Source: Chloroflexota bacterium (lineage in GTDB: Bacteria; Chloroflexota; Anaerolineae; Promineifilales; Promineifilaceae). Taken from it: a stretch of DNA of 64,000 nucleotides. The notes below the pieces were generated by a model, which saw only the letters and a list, made by a program, of their open reading frames with translations, searched no databases and was not told where the DNA came from. Numbering within the stretch: position 1 is the first letter of the stretch; every line of letters starts with the position of its first letter. Positions 52,681-61,456 of the stretch are shown one piece after another. The stretch spans positions 26,154-90,153 of the forward strand of contig JAKEFB010000146.1 in assembly GCA_022616275.1 (NCBI GenBank), in the 5' to 3' direction. A program made the translations under genes and the position numbers.

Positions 52681-53715
52681 ATGACCAAGCGTTCTTCTTC
52701 CGTTACGATTCGAGATGTTGCCCGCCAGGCGGGTGTTTCGGTTGCGACTGTCAGCCGCTATCTGAATCAGAACGCGCCTGTGTCGGAGAAGTTGTCTGAA
52801 CGAATTCGGAAGGTCATGGAGCACCTGGACTACGTTCCGCACGCCACGGCCCGCCAACTGGCCAAGGGCAAGAAGCATACCATTGGCCTGCTGCTCACCA
52901 ATATGCACAACGATTTCTTTGCCCCGCTGCTGGCCGGTGTTGAAGGAGTGGTCAACGACCACGGCTACAATCTGCTGGTAGCGACCTGCCGTCCCGCTCT
53001 GCGCAACGATTACCAATTCCCCGTAGGGAGGCACAATACCGATGGATTGCTGGTATTTGCCGACTGCCTGAATGACCAGCAGATTGCCCAGTTTCATGAC
53101 CGCCAGCTCCCGCTGGTATTGATTCACAAAACACCGGCCAATGGTCTTAACGTTCCATTTGTTACCGTAGAAAACAAAGCCGCCTCGTACAAGCTGGTTG
53201 ATCATTTAATTTCTGTGCATGGCTGCCGGCGCATTATCCTGATGCGTGGACCCGAGCAGCAAGAAGATTCTCACTGGCGCGAAGTTGGTTACAAGGATGC
53301 TCTCGCTGCCCACGGAATCGCCTTTGATGAGGCGCTCATCTTGCAGGGTTCTTTTGAGCGTGAGATCGCCTACAACGCCATGAAATCATTCCTCGAAGAC
53401 CCTCAACACCCAGAATTTGATGCCGTATTCGCCGGTGATGACGATGCCGCTGTTGGCGTCTTTGATGCCCTCAAAGAGGCCAGGCTTCGCATCCCAGAAG
53501 ATGTGAGTGTCGTTGGGTTCGACGACTCGCGCATGGCCCCTTTTCTCACGCCGCCGCTGACAACCGTGCGCGCCCCAACGGAAGAGGTCGGCCGTTCGGC
53601 CGCCCAGAAGTTGTTTTGTTTGCTGGAAGGCAAAACACCCGAGCCAGCCACGCTACATCCGACAGAAATGATCATCCGTCGTTCTTGTGGTTGTAACAGC
53701 CAGGCTGGTTTATAA
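52681..53715 (+). CDS. LacI-family transcriptional regulator
   Basis: 344 residues from ATG 52681. The upstream ATG 52636 is rejected because it would translate the operators. The LacI helix-turn-helix (VTIRDVARQAGVSVATVSRY) and hinge are followed by a periplasmic-binding-protein-like effector domain. The C-terminus RRSCGCNSQ matches regulators of sugar ABC systems. Likely represses itself and the upstream hydrolase, and probably the transporter genes downstream, in response to an oligosaccharide. Confidence 0.93.
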   Translation: MTKRSSSVTIRDVARQAGVSVATVSRYLNQNAPVSEKLSERIRKVMEHLDYVPHATARQLAKGKKHTIGLLLTNMHNDFFAPLLAGVEGVVNDHGYNLLVATCRPALRNDYQFPVGRHNTDGLLVFADCLNDQQIAQFHDRQLPLVLIHKTPANGLNVPFVTVENKAASYKLVDHLISVHGCRRIILMRGPEQQEDSHWREVGYKDALAAHGIAFDEALILQGSFEREIAYNAMKSFLEDPQHPEFDAVFAGDDDAAVGVFDALKEARLRIPEDVSVVGFDDSRMAPFLTPPLTTVRAPTEEVGRSAAQKLFCLLEGKTPEPATLHPTEMIIRRSCGCNSQAGL

Positions 53716-53811
53716 TGAAAGGAGGTGAAAGCGTTTGTAAATACGATTGGTTCCCGTCTCTATCTATATTAGAATCCAAAATTCACACATAGCTGGAAGG
53801 AGAAGAGTTCC

Positions 53812-55359
53812 ATGAAGAGGTTAGTGTACATTCTGTCTGTATTGCTTGTTCTTTCAATAGTTCTGGCTGCCTGTGGTGGCGGCGGGGCCGGGACCACACC
53901 GCAAGCCACAGAACCAACCGAAGCTGAAGAACCGGAAGGCGAGGAACCGGAAGCCGAAGAGCCTGAGGCCGAAGCGCCAACCGAAGAGGCGATGGAGGAA
54001 GAGCCAACCGAAGAACCTGAAGCCGCAGAACCGACCGGTGATCGCGTCCAGATTCGCTGGTTCGTCGGTCTTGGCACCGGCACGGACCCCGGGCAGATAG
54101 AGGTTCAGGAAGAGGTCGTTCAGGACTTCAACGATTCCCAGGAAGAAATCGAACTCGTTCTGGAAGTCGTGCCCTTCGACGCCGCCCGTGACGCCCTCTC
54201 AACCCAGATTGCCTCCGGCAACGGCCCTGACATCGTCGGCCCGGTGGGTTGGGGCGGCTCTAACGACTTCTTTGGCCAGTGGCTTGACCTTGCTGCTTTC
54301 ATCGAACAAACTGGTTTCGATACCTCCGTCTACGACCCGGCGCTGGTCGATCTCTTCCAAACTGAAGAAGGCCAGGTCGGTTTGCCTTTTGCCGTATTCC
54401 CGGCTGCGGTCTACTATGTCCCGGCTTACTTTGACGAAATTGGCCTGGCTTATCCGCCCCAGGCTTATGGCGAGGAGTATGAGCTGGATGGCGAGGCGGT
54501 TGAATGGAACTGGGACACCTTTACCGAGGTTAGCAAGCGCCTGACTCTCGACGTCAACGGCCTCAACCCGACCGAGGACGGCTTCGACGCGACCCAGATC
54601 GTGCAGGTGGGTTACTCCGCCCAATGGCAACAACATCCCTATTACATGGGTTCCTATCGCGCCGGCGCGGCCGACATTGTCGAAGGCGATGCCCCGGGCA
54701 GCTACAGCGTGGCCATCCCCGATAGCTGGAAGGAAGCCAATCAATGGTACTATGACGCCATGTGGGGCGACCAGCCGTTCACGGCCACCGGACCGCTGGC
54801 GGCCGCGCCTGAATTTGGCAACGGCAACCTCTTCAACAGTGGCAAGGCCGCCATGGCGATCACGCCCCTGTGGTATACCTGCTGTCTGGCCGAGTTCCGG
54901 GACGCGGGCTTCGAGTTCCAGGTTGGCGCTCTGCCGGTCGGCGCTGATGGCGAGGTCCACGGCCGGGTGGACGCCGACACCTTCCGTATCTGGAAAGGCA
55001 CCGCCAATCCCGAAGAGGCCTTCACCGTCTTGACCTACCTGCTGACCACCGGCGCCGACAAGCTGCTGCCGACCTACGGCGCGATGCCGGCCATCCCCGA
55101 AAAAACGGATGCCTTCTTTGAAGCGAAGTCAGCGGACTATCCCTTTGTCACGCCGGAGAGCTGGGACGTCTTTGTTGCCGGTCTGGCCTACCCGGATATT
55201 CCGAGCGCCGAGCAGTGGCAACCGAACTCGACCGAAGCGTTTGCCCGCGCGCAGACCTTCTGGGATCTGATGCTGAACACCCCACCCGACGAGTTCGACT
55301 TCGACGCGGAATGGCAGAAGATGATTGACGACCTCAATGTGATCTACAACAGGGAGTAA
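53812..55359 (+). CDS. ABC sugar-transport solute-binding lipoprotein
   Basis: 515 residues. Lipobox SIVLAACGGG and a ~50-residue Glu/Pro-rich linker (EEPEGEEPEAEEPEAEAPTE) lead into a family 1 extracellular solute-binding fold (IRWFVGLGTG, ASGNGPDIVGPVGWGG, KAAMAITPLWY). It captures the oligosaccharide for the two permeases downstream. The ribosome-binding site is GAAGGAG. A TGAAAGCGTTTG at 53725 resembles half a catabolite-control site but is not convincing. Confidence 0.93.
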   Translation: MKRLVYILSVLLVLSIVLAACGGGGAGTTPQATEPTEAEEPEGEEPEAEEPEAEAPTEEAMEEEPTEEPEAAEPTGDRVQIRWFVGLGTGTDPGQIEVQEEVVQDFNDSQEEIELVLEVVPFDAARDALSTQIASGNGPDIVGPVGWGGSNDFFGQWLDLAAFIEQTGFDTSVYDPALVDLFQTEEGQVGLPFAVFPAAVYYVPAYFDEIGLAYPPQAYGEEYELDGEAVEWNWDTFTEVSKRLTLDVNGLNPTEDGFDATQIVQVGYSAQWQQHPYYMGSYRAGAADIVEGDAPGSYSVAIPDSWKEANQWYYDAMWGDQPFTATGPLAAAPEFGNGNLFNSGKAAMAITPLWYTCCLAEFRDAGFEFQVGALPVGADGEVHGRVDADTFRIWKGTANPEEAFTVLTYLLTTGADKLLPTYGAMPAIPEKTDAFFEAKSADYPFVTPESWDVFVAGLAYPDIPSAEQWQPNSTEAFARAQTFWDLMLNTPPDEFDFDAEWQKMIDDLNVIYNRE

Positions 55360-55375
55360 CCCTGTTGGTTGACAG

Positions 55376-55452
55376 TGGGCAGGCTAGCTCGCAGGAGCTA
55401 TTTTGCCCATAGCACGCTTAACCTCCCGGAGGTTCCGAACCTCCGGGAGGTT
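55376..55452 (+). terminator. Hairpin plus AACCTCCCGGAGGTT palindrome copy 5 after SBP gene
   Basis: 55376-55409: TGGGCA/TGCCCA with inner AGCTC/GAGCT. 55420-55452: arms AACCTCCCGGAGGTT and AACCTCCGGGAGGTT separated by CCG. They lie between binding-protein and permease genes, a usual place for partial terminators or RNA stabilisers that make binding protein outnumber permease. Confidence 0.7.
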
Positions 55453-55478
55453 GTGATCACTTTTGCTGGAGGAACGCC

Positions 55479-56477
55479 ATGATTGAACAACTAAGCCGTG
55501 GCCGGGCCAGATTGCCGTCGCTCAGAACCATTCGCACGCTGCCGCCCCTGGCGCGTCGCGAAATGCGGACAGGGCTAACCTTTCTCTCGCCGTGGATCAT
55601 CGGCTTTCTGGCTTTCACTTTCCTGCCCATTATTGCCAGCCTGATTTTCAGCTTCCTCGATCTGAAAATTACGGATGGTATTTTGAGCAGACCCGAATTT
55701 GTCGGATTGGACAACTGGGCTCAGTTGTTCAAGGATCCACAGATTTGGACTGGGGATAGTGGGACGCGTGGCTCATTGTGGATCACCATCCGCTTTGGGC
55801 TCATTGCCCTGCCGGTAGGCATTCTGTTTCCGCTGGGGCTGGCGCTCCTGATGAACAGCCGCCACCTCAAAGGGGCCATGGTTTTCCGTAGCCTGTTCTA
55901 CATGCCCTATATCATTCCCTTTGTCGCCGCTATCTTCCTGTGGGGTGGCATGCTCAACCCGGAAAGCGGCTGGATCAATCGCGCCTTGATGAGCCTGGGC
56001 GTCCCCCGGGCGAATGTGCCCAACTGGGCCAATGATGTCAACTGGGTCTATCCGACCTACGTCATCATGGGTATCTGGGGGGTGGGCAATGCCATGCTGA
56101 TCATGCTCTCTGGCCTGCAGGGGGTGCCCACCGAGCTCTATGATGCGGCGAAGGTGGACGGCGCTAATGCCTGGGACCAGTTCCGGAATGTGACTTTCCC
56201 GATGATTTCGCCGGTCATCTTCTACAACCTGACGTTGAGCATTGTCGGCTTATTCCAATATTTTCTGGTGCCGCTGGTCGTTAATAGCGGCACGGGGCGA
56301 CCCGGCGGGGCAACGATGTTCTACAACCTTTACCTGTATAAGACATTTTTTACCTTCCAAAACATGTCTTATGGCTCGACCATGGCCTGGTTGCTGTTCA
56401 TCATCATCCTCATCGTCACCCTCGTCTTGTTTGGAACAGCGCGTTACTGGGTCTATTACGCCGGAGAAAGCCGGTAA
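55479..56477 (+). CDS. ABC sugar permease, MalF-like
   Basis: 332 residues with six predicted membrane segments and the EAA loop ELYDAAKVDGANAWDQFRNVTFP. N-terminus LTFLSPWIIGFLAFTFLPIIASLIFSF is typical of UgpA/MalF-type permeases. Pairs with the next gene. No ATPase is encoded here, so a shared MsmK-like ATPase elsewhere is expected. Confidence 0.92.
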   Translation: MIEQLSRGRARLPSLRTIRTLPPLARREMRTGLTFLSPWIIGFLAFTFLPIIASLIFSFLDLKITDGILSRPEFVGLDNWAQLFKDPQIWTGDSGTRGSLWITIRFGLIALPVGILFPLGLALLMNSRHLKGAMVFRSLFYMPYIIPFVAAIFLWGGMLNPESGWINRALMSLGVPRANVPNWANDVNWVYPTYVIMGIWGVGNAMLIMLSGLQGVPTELYDAAKVDGANAWDQFRNVTFPMISPVIFYNLTLSIVGLFQYFLVPLVVNSGTGRPGGATMFYNLYLYKTFFTFQNMSYGSTMAWLLFIIILIVTLVLFGTARYWVYYAGESR

Positions 56478-56512
56478 ACCGGAGAAGGCCGGTAATAAAA
56501 GGACGGGTCCTA

Positions 56513-57631
56513 ATGAAAGCAATACCCTGGCAGCGTGAGGGCGCCACTGAAGGACAAGTGCGAAGAAAGGCAATCTTCTGGCATACCCTCACTTTAAAGG
56601 CGAAAATCCTGACTGTTACCATCATAACGCTGGCGATCTTGTTTCTTTTCCTCTCGCCGTTTGCGTTCATGGTTTTTACGTCTCTCAAAACGCAAGATCA
56701 GATTTCCATTATCGGCGCGCCAGTCTGGCCGGCCCGGCCGGGGGTTTATGATTACAACGGCGAGCAAGTGGAAATCTTTACGGTTCCCATGAACACCTGC
56801 ACGGGCAGCGAAAATGATGCCTCAGAGAAAGGGCTGGCGCTCGTCAAGAAAGGCCCAAGGCAAAGCACCTTTATTGACCCCGGCGATCTGGACCGGGGCG
56901 AGTTCGTTTGCGCTGTTTCCTGGCGAGCCCTGGAGCGCCCCTGGCAGCTTGCCCCCACCTGGAGTAACTACACTGAAGTGTGGGAAAGCATTAATTTCCC
57001 ACGCCTGATGTGGAATACCACGTTCTACGCCATCATGACCGAAATTGGCGTCCTGATTTCCTGCACGTTGGTGGCCTACGGCTTTGCCCGCTTTCGCTTT
57101 CCGGGGCGCGACTTCCTGTTTCTCGTGCTGATTGCGACCATCTTTTTGCCGGCGTTTGTCACCGTCATTCCGACCTATACCTTTTTCCAGAAGATAGGCT
57201 GGGTCGGTACCTGGCTGCCGCTGATAGTGCCGGCCTTCTTCGCCAATGCCTATGACGTCTTCCTGCTCCGGCAGTATTTCATGACGCTGCCACGTGAGCT
57301 AGATGATGCCGCCAAGGTGGATGGCGCGGGTCCGTTTCGTGTCCTGTGGTCGGTGATTCTGCCCCAGTCCCTACCGGCCCTGCTGGCAGTGACTGTGTTC
57401 CACATTGTCTTTGCCTGGAATGACTTCTTCGGACCGTTGATCTACCTCTCCAGCAACCGTGACGCCTGGCCCGTCTCGGTGGCTCTCTCAACCTTCAATG
57501 GGATTTATGGACAGCGGCCGCAACTCATTCAGGCCGGCTCGCTCATGGCGCTGATTGCCCCGCTGATCCTGTTCGTCATTGCCCAACGGTTCTTCATTCA
57601 GGGTATCGTCATCACGGGTGTGGAGAAGTAA
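56513..57631 (+). CDS. ABC sugar permease, MalG-like with extra outer loop
   Basis: 372 residues, longer than usual MalG-like permeases (~280). The extra length is an ~85-residue outer loop after TM1 (VWPARPGVYDYNGEQVEIFT ... VCAVSWRALERPWQLAPTWSNY). EAA loop ELDDAAKVDGAGPFRVLWSVILP. C-terminus QRFFIQGIVITGVEK. The permease at 62820-63974 carries a related insertion, so it seems a lineage feature that may contact the binding protein. Confidence 0.92.
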   Translation: MKAIPWQREGATEGQVRRKAIFWHTLTLKAKILTVTIITLAILFLFLSPFAFMVFTSLKTQDQISIIGAPVWPARPGVYDYNGEQVEIFTVPMNTCTGSENDASEKGLALVKKGPRQSTFIDPGDLDRGEFVCAVSWRALERPWQLAPTWSNYTEVWESINFPRLMWNTTFYAIMTEIGVLISCTLVAYGFARFRFPGRDFLFLVLIATIFLPAFVTVIPTYTFFQKIGWVGTWLPLIVPAFFANAYDVFLLRQYFMTLPRELDDAAKVDGAGPFRVLWSVILPQSLPALLAVTVFHIVFAWNDFFGPLIYLSSNRDAWPVSVALSTFNGIYGQRPQLIQAGSLMALIAPLILFVIAQRFFIQGIVITGVEK

Positions 57632-57673
57632 GAGGAACACAGAGAACACAGAGGAGGGCAATCTAACGATTGC

Positions 57674-58729
57674 ATGGAGATCACGGAGAGAATACGGAGC
57701 ATTATTAGGGTTGGGAGCATTGTTATAACAGTGGTGTTCGCCGGGTTGGTGGCCGGGTGTGGGGCGGGCGGGCAGGTTGGTGATTCTCCGGCGACGGCCG
57801 GGCCGAGCGCAAGTGTGGGGGGTGAGCAGGCCGACAATTCTCCGGCCACGGCCGTTCCCGGCGAAACCCCTGTGCCGGCCCCTCCTTTTCGGGTTATTGC
57901 CTACGTTACCAGCGCCATTATCCCCGAGCTGATCCCCTACGCGCGCCTGACGCATATCAACTACGCCTTTCTCATTCCCAATGCCGACGGCACCTTTGCC
58001 CCCCTGGCAAACGGCTGGAAGCTGAAAGAGATCGTGTCGCGGGCCCACCAGGCAGAGGTGCAAGTGTTGATCTCGGTTGGTGGGTGGGGCTGGGACGAGG
58101 AGTTTGAGACGATGGCGGCCGACCCGGCCCTACGTTCTGTCTTTGTCGAAAACTTAAGCGCGTTTGTAGACGAATACGCTCTGGACGGGGCGGACATTGA
58201 CTGGGAATATCCCGATCCAGGCCAGTCGGCCCAGAACTTCCTGGCGCTCATTGGTGAGCTGCGCCTGGCCATGCCGGATAAGCTCCTGACGACGGCCGTG
58301 GTCAGCTATGGCGAAAACGGCGGGGGGGTGGCCAGCGAGACTTTTGAGCTGTTCGACTTTGTCAACGTGATGACCTACGATGGACCCGATCACGGCACGA
58401 TGGAACAGTTCAACGCCGGGCTGGAGTACTGGCAAGAGCGTGGCCTGCCGCCGGAAAAGACAGTCATGGGCGTGCCGTTTTATGCCGAGCCCGGCAGCGC
58501 CATTTACCGCAAGATTGTGGAAGACAACCCCCAGGCCGCCTACGTGGATACGATTGAATATCAGGGCGCGCCGATCCACTACAACGGCATCCTAACCATT
58601 CAAGCCAAGACCCAAATCGCCATGCAGCGCGCCGGGGGGATTATGTTCTGGACACTCGACCACGACGCCCTGGACGACCTGTCGTTGCTTAAAGCCATTG
58701 ACGAGGCCGTTCGCCAGGAGCCTGATTAG
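57674..58729 (+). CDS. GH18-family hydrolase lipoprotein
   Basis: 351 residues. Signal peptide and lipobox FAGLVAGCGAG, a short linker, then a GH18 TIM barrel: FRVIAYVTS, THINYAFLIPN, VLISVGGWGWD, catalytic DGADIDWEYP, VNVMTYD, GVPFYAEP, IMFWTLDHD. Acts on N-acetylglucosamine polymers such as chitin, peptidoglycan or N-glycans. Placed at the end of the transporter operon, so its products may be the transported sugars. Confidence 0.93.
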   Translation: MEITERIRSIIRVGSIVITVVFAGLVAGCGAGGQVGDSPATAGPSASVGGEQADNSPATAVPGETPVPAPPFRVIAYVTSAIIPELIPYARLTHINYAFLIPNADGTFAPLANGWKLKEIVSRAHQAEVQVLISVGGWGWDEEFETMAADPALRSVFVENLSAFVDEYALDGADIDWEYPDPGQSAQNFLALIGELRLAMPDKLLTTAVVSYGENGGGVASETFELFDFVNVMTYDGPDHGTMEQFNAGLEYWQERGLPPEKTVMGVPFYAEPGSAIYRKIVEDNPQAAYVDTIEYQGAPIHYNGILTIQAKTQIAMQRAGGIMFWTLDHDALDDLSLLKAIDEAVRQEPD

Positions 58730-58731
58730 CC

Positions 58732-58794
58732 GCTAGCACTGTGTCAATCGTCATTTGATGGTCTGAGGAGTTCGCATCCTCAGATGCGAACGGC
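58732..58794. repeat. Convergent-gene hairpin repeat, copy 2
   Basis: Matches the copy at 47328-47399, including the 9-bp stem GTTCGCATC/GATGCGAAC at 58770-58791. Again it sits between convergent genes (GH18 and the small lipoprotein). Confidence 0.9.
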
Positions 58795-58797
58795 GGG

Positions 58798-59323
58798 CTA
58801 GTTGCGCTCCACCTTGAAGGCCATATCGGCGACAAAATCCGGCAACGTGATCGCGCAGGTCCGGCCTTCTATACATGTCACCTCAAAGGTTTCCAGGTAC
58901 GTACCTTGCCAGGTGTCGTAGGGAGTGATGGTGTAACTGCCGCCGGCCATTCCCTGAATCTCTATTTGGACACCTTCCCGGAGCGGCTGTTCCTGCCGCA
59001 CCTCCTGAATAGACTTTCCTTCCAGCGAGAAATCCTGGACCCAGAATAAGCCGCCTCTTTTCCCGCTACTCCCCAGCCACGAACTTGCAGGTCGCTGCTG
59101 CTGATCTGCAGGGCAGAAGGGTTCCATCTGGCCACCAGTATCCCACTCGTGGTTTTCGTCGCGCAGTTCGGGGTGGTCCCAGATGGTGAAAATCAGGAAA
59201 ACGCCCTTCGGCGCTTCCGTCGCCGGCCCTTTATTTTCGCGACACCCGGCTACCAGCGCGGCCGTGACCAAAATGAACAGAATGAGGGTTCTGATCGCCC
59301 TGAGATTTTCAACCGCCCTTCAT
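58798..59323 (-). CDS. Small lipoprotein, apparent 1-nt frameshift in signal peptide
   Basis: The long frame covers ~157 residues from TTG 59271, too short for a signal peptide (MVTAALVAGC). ATG 59323 starts two bases after the GH130 stop but hits TGA after four codons. Removing one G from the GGG at 59318-59316 would join it to the long frame and give a perfect lipoprotein start (MKAVENLRAIRTLILFILVT, then AALVAGC). So either a real frameshift or a base error. The mature part has no known family. Last gene of the GH130 operon. Confidence 0.6.
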
Positions 59324-59325
59324 CC

Positions 59326-60306
59326 TTAAACGTCCGAATTAGCTTTCAGCCAGGCCAGGATTTCGTCCAGCTTGCAGAAGGCCAGGGCGGTGACGGTGTC
59401 GGCGCCACCATAGTAGAGGGCGATGCGCTGGCGGGGCTGATCGTAAAGAGCCGCACAGGGGAAGGCGACGTTGGGTACGTCGCCGACGCATTCATACAGT
59501 GTTTGCGGCGCTAACAGGTAGGGCGCCCCCCGGTAAATCACCTTCCAGGGCTGCTCCAGGTCGAGCAAGGCCGCGCCAAACGAATAGACAAAACCATTGC
59601 ACGAGGTCAGAACGCCGTGATAGAAAAGAAGCCAGCCCTCAGGGGTTTCAATAGGTACCGGCCCGGCGCCGATCTTGGTGCTTTGCCAGCCGCCTTTGGT
59701 GCCCATCACAAAGCGGTGCTCGCCCCAGTAGATCATGTCAGGACTTTGGCTGAGGTAGATATCGCCAAAGGGGGTGTGGCCGTTGTCGGATGGGCGGTTG
59801 AGCATCACGTATTTGCCGTTGATCCGGCGCGGAAATAGAACCCCATTGCGGTTGTAAGGCAATAAGGCGTTTTCCAGGAAGTGGAACTGTTCAAAATCGC
59901 AGGTATATCCCACCCCAATGGTGGGTCCGTGGTAGCCGTTGCACCAGGTGACCCAGTAGCGGTCTTCAATCCAGACCACGCGGGGGTCGTAGCGGTACTG
60001 GTAACGGCCAATTTCCGGGTCATTGGAGTGCCACTCAATCGGATTGTGGTCAAGCTGCCAGTGAATGCCGTCATCGCTGAAGCCGCGATTCAGGTTCATC
60101 TCGCGTTTCTGGTTATCGCAGCGAAACACCCCGGCAAATTTGCCGTTGAACGGGACGGCGGCGCTGTTGAAAATGCTGTTAGATGTGGGGATCAGGTCGC
60201 GTGGAATAATGGGGTTGGTGCTGTAACGCCAGATGACGGCCGATGAACCGGCAGGGCGGTCTTCCCAGGGGATATTGGGGATAGAGGTTGGCATTTGGTT
60301 CGTCAT
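59326..60306 (-). CDS. GH130-family glycoside phosphorylase/hydrolase
   Basis: 326 residues from ATG 60306 (AGGAAAAGGT upstream). An open frame continues further but starts at no good site. Five-bladed propeller features of GH130: [73 protein letters not shown]-like segment ([13 protein letters not shown]), [21 protein letters not shown]. The family breaks beta-mannosides with phosphate. Encoded 57 bp after a LacI gene. Predicted cytoplasmic enzyme for imported manno-oligosaccharides or N-glycan cores. Confidence 0.93.
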   Translation of the reverse strand: MTNQMPTSIPNIPWEDRPAGSSAVIWRYSTNPIIPRDLIPTSNSIFNSAAVPFNGKFAGVFRCDNQKREMNLNRGFSDDGIHWQLDHNPIEWHSNDPEIGRYQYRYDPRVVWIEDRYWVTWCNGYHGPTIGVGYTCDFEQFHFLENALLPYNRNGVLFPRRINGKYVMLNRPSDNGHTPFGDIYLSQSPDMIYWGEHRFVMGTKGGWQSTKIGAGPVPIETPEGWLLFYHGVLTSCNGFVYSFGAALLDLEQPWKVIYRGAPYLLAPQTLYECVGDVPNVAFPCAALYDQPRQRIALYYGGADTVTALAFCKLDEILAWLKANSDV

Positions 60307-60325
60307 GGTGTGACCTTTTCCTAAT

Positions 60326-60362
60326 GGACGACGGACGACAGACGACGGCTCAAGAGAGTCGT
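60326..60362. repeat. Heptad tract (GGACGAC) with inverted echo
   Basis: GGACGAC, GGACGAC, AGACGAC run on at 60326-60346 in the spacer between the LacI and GH130 genes. The opposite-strand sequence GTCGTCTATCGTCGGCCGTC follows at 60358-60377 (reaching into the LacI 3' end), so the spacer can form a loose hairpin. Confidence 0.55.
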
Positions 60363-61391
60363 CTATCGTCGGCCGTCCGTGGATTCCCTTTCTACAAGTT
60401 CTGGATGAATGATAAAGGTCGAGCGGGCGGCGTCGGGTTTTTCCATACGCAAGGCCAGCAGGTGGACGGCGGCGCGGCCCATAGCCAGGGTGTCTACGCG
60501 CATGGTTGTTAGGGTGGGTGAGATGCTGGTCGCCAGGTAGGTGTCGTCGTATCCCACCACAGAAAGGTCCTGCGGCACCTGGCGGTTCAACCGCTGTGCG
60601 GCGCGCAGAGCGCCCAGAGCCACGTTGTCGTTGACGCAAAACAACGCGCTTAGCTGCGGGTTTTCTGTGAGCAGTTGCGCCGTCTCCTCTTCTCCTTGCG
60701 AAGCATTGACGTTGAAATTGGCGATATAGCTTTGGGTCATGCCGTTTTCTTTGAGCGCCCGCAAATAGCCATTGCGGCGCTCCCACAGACTGGGGTAACA
60801 TCCAGGCTCGCTCCCCACCAGTCCAATATGGCCATGCCCGTTTTTGATGAGATATTCGACAGCCTGGTAGGCTGCTCTAAAATTGTCGCTGACCACCATA
60901 TCGTAACTTTCGGTGTCAGAGTAGCCATCAACGAGAACGATGGGCAGCGTTCGCTGGCGCAGGATGGTGTGAATGGTCCTGTCAATGAACGTGCCAACCA
61001 TCAACAGGCCATCCACAGAACTGTTTTCCATCAGCGGCGGCACGTTTACCGGATGGTTGTTCTCGTCCACCGGCAGCATGGCAAATAAGAGGTTGATGCC
61101 CATATCCTGGCAGGCATCGTCTACACCGGCGATGATCTGCGAATAAAAGGGATTTGCCGGCGGCAGTAAGCCAGGTTCACTCTTGACCATCATGCCCACG
61201 GTTGTGAGCCGGCCGGCTTTTTGGCTGGTTGAATGGTAGGGCGGCAAATAGCCGGCTTTTCTGGCGGTATCCAGGACGAGGGCGCGGGTCTCGTGGGAAA
61301 CCCCTGGCTTGCCGTTCAGCACCAGGGAGACGGTGGTCGGCGAGACGCGGCAGCTTTCAGCAATGGTGGCAATGGTAACTTTATTGGCCAT
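60363..61391 (-). CDS. LacI-family transcriptional regulator 2
   Basis: 342 residues. Helix-turn-helix [20 protein letters not shown] and a sugar-binding effector domain ([40 protein letters not shown]). Probably controls the mannoside cluster. Its own promoter overlaps a TTTAGTAAA palindrome. The sequence ends in a heptad tract. Confidence 0.93.
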   Translation of the reverse strand: MANKVTIATIAESCRVSPTTVSLVLNGKPGVSHETRALVLDTARKAGYLPPYHSTSQKAGRLTTVGMMVKSEPGLLPPANPFYSQIIAGVDDACQDMGINLLFAMLPVDENNHPVNVPPLMENSSVDGLLMVGTFIDRTIHTILRQRTLPIVLVDGYSDTESYDMVVSDNFRAAYQAVEYLIKNGHGHIGLVGSEPGCYPSLWERRNGYLRALKENGMTQSYIANFNVNASQGEEETAQLLTENPQLSALFCVNDNVALGALRAAQRLNRQVPQDLSVVGYDDTYLATSISPTLTTMRVDTLAMGRAAVHLLALRMEKPDAARSTFIIHPELVERESTDGRR

Positions 61392-61412
61392 ACGATTATG
61401 CTTTACTGGAAC

Positions 61413-61449
61413 TTTACTAAACTTTAATATAATTCTTCAGTATTGTCAA
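61413..61449 (-). promoter_or_regulatory. Promoter and operator of LacI gene 2
   Basis: On the minus strand TTGACA (61449-61444), 17-bp spacer, TAAAGT (61426-61421), followed by the odd palindrome TTTAGTAAA (61421-61413), typical of LacI-family operators. A further half-site AGTAAAG lies at about 61400. The layout suggests autoregulation. Confidence 0.6.
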
Positions 61450-61456
61450 TTGATTA

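Noticed and set aside
53725-53740. Catabolite-control (cre-like) site before the binding-protein gene
   Set aside because: Only the left half fits; the right half lacks the symmetric bases.
60307-60801. Longer N-terminus for the GH130 protein
   Set aside because: The extension overlaps the LacI coding region in another frame and is not GH130-like; ATG 60306 has a ribosome-binding site.
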